From an uncultured Pelagibacteraceae bacterium (GTDB taxonomy: Bacteria > Pseudomonadota > Alphaproteobacteria > Pelagibacterales > Pelagibacteraceae): a stretch of 64,000 nucleotides of DNA. The stretch lies in assembly GCA_902559395.1 (NCBI GenBank), contig CACEHR010000001.1, positions 124,001-188,000 of the forward strand, written 5' to 3'. The notes below the pieces were generated by a model. The model was not told where the DNA came from and did no database searches. It saw only the letters and a program-made list of their open reading frames with translations. Shown piece after piece: positions 63,814-64,000 of this stretch (position 1 is its first letter; every line of letters starts with the position of its first letter). The position numbers were made by a program, and so were the translations under genes.

Positions 63814-64000
63814 TGTTTCTATAAAATTCTTGGTCTACATTTTGCTCTAATGTTACAAGTGGGAATAAGGTTAATGTAAGAAGTAAATCTTCTGTAGGTT
63901 TTGCATCTCTATCAGAATAATATGTTTTTCTATATTTCACTCCAGCAGTCAGGCAGTCATTTTTATATTCATAAACTAAATCATAATATTCTGTTAAACT
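63797..64000 (-). CDS. lptD: LPS-assembly protein LptD, C-terminal fragment (5' end outside window)
   Basis: The minus-strand frame is open from the window edge and ends at 63797. The last 67 codons read as outer-membrane beta strands: SLTEYYDLVYEYKNDCLTAG, VKYRKTYYSDRDAKPTEDL, LLLTLTLFPLVTLEQ. The YEYKNDC segment and the closing LxFxPL pattern are typical of LptD barrels, and the cysteine is the conserved one near the C-terminus. It overlaps surA by 17 bp. Placement beside surA-pdxA-rsmA supports the call. Confidence 0.88.
   Translation of the reverse strand, partial: SLTEYYDLVYEYKNDCLTAGVKYRKTYYSDRDAKPTEDLLLTLTLFPLVTLEQNVDQEFYRNNDLFN

Overview
The window is about 30% GC, with genes packed end to end (many ATGA or TAATG junctions, gaps usually under 60 bp). 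Proteins are short and rich in Lys, Ile and Asn. Gene content and order (tandem glycine riboswitch before gcvTHP, TRAP and DMT transporters, minimal leaders, eukaryote-type NADP-isocitrate dehydrogenase) point to a streamlined marine alphaproteobacterium of the SAR11 / Candidatus Pelagibacter type. No tRNA, rRNA, transposase, integrase or CRISPR array was seen.

Layout. 1-9.6 kb: end of alaS, icd, a phospholipid pair (psd, pssA), a glycosyltransferase-like gene, rlmE, then guaB and guaA around a TPR gene, gloA, panB and a TerC-family gene. 9.65-16.2 kb: a DctPQM TRAP transporter, split by a strong terminator after the binding protein, and the 5-oxoprolinase genes pxpA / pxpBC, which diverge from a 27-bp gap holding a perfect dyad; a DMT transporter follows. 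16.27-20.8 kb: tandem glycine riboswitch and gcvT-gcvH-gcvP. 20.8-25.8 kb: a lipid-modification module (COG2907-type flavoprotein, DUF1365, Cfa-like methyltransferase, DUF3833-like lipoprotein, SDR, TspO). 25.8-36.4 kb: a FAD oxidoreductase, then a formate dehydrogenase locus (IscU-like scaffold, HPP membrane protein, FdhD, FdsG-FdsB fusion, FdsA, SelO) diverging from mobA-moeA.

36.4-40.7 kb holds the most interesting metabolic block: DMT transporter, creatinase, glycine amidinotransferase and low-specificity threonine aldolase on one strand. All three enzymes touch glycine or its N-methyl or amidino derivatives, which fits the known glycine/serine dependence of SAR11 and the glycine-sensing gcv operon. 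40.7-43.1 kb is a small accessory island: two unrecognised genes lie between a 61-bp direct repeat, of which one copy is the 5' end of an intact 75-codon gene and the other a truncated copy, like the footprint of an integrated element. It interrupts an operon that begins with a PhyH-type dioxygenase and two Gfo/Idh/MocA dehydrogenases (43.1-46.0 kb).

46.0-64 kb: MOSC protein, MFS and DMT transporters, glutathione synthesis (gshA, gshB), an HD-domain protein with a full diiron-oxygenase-like ligand set, purF-cvpA, an RND/MMPL exporter, dnaB and rplI-rpsR-rpsF, then divergently fabD-fabG-acpP-gmk, and finally the classical rsmA-pdxA-surA-lptD cluster, with lptD cut by the window edge.
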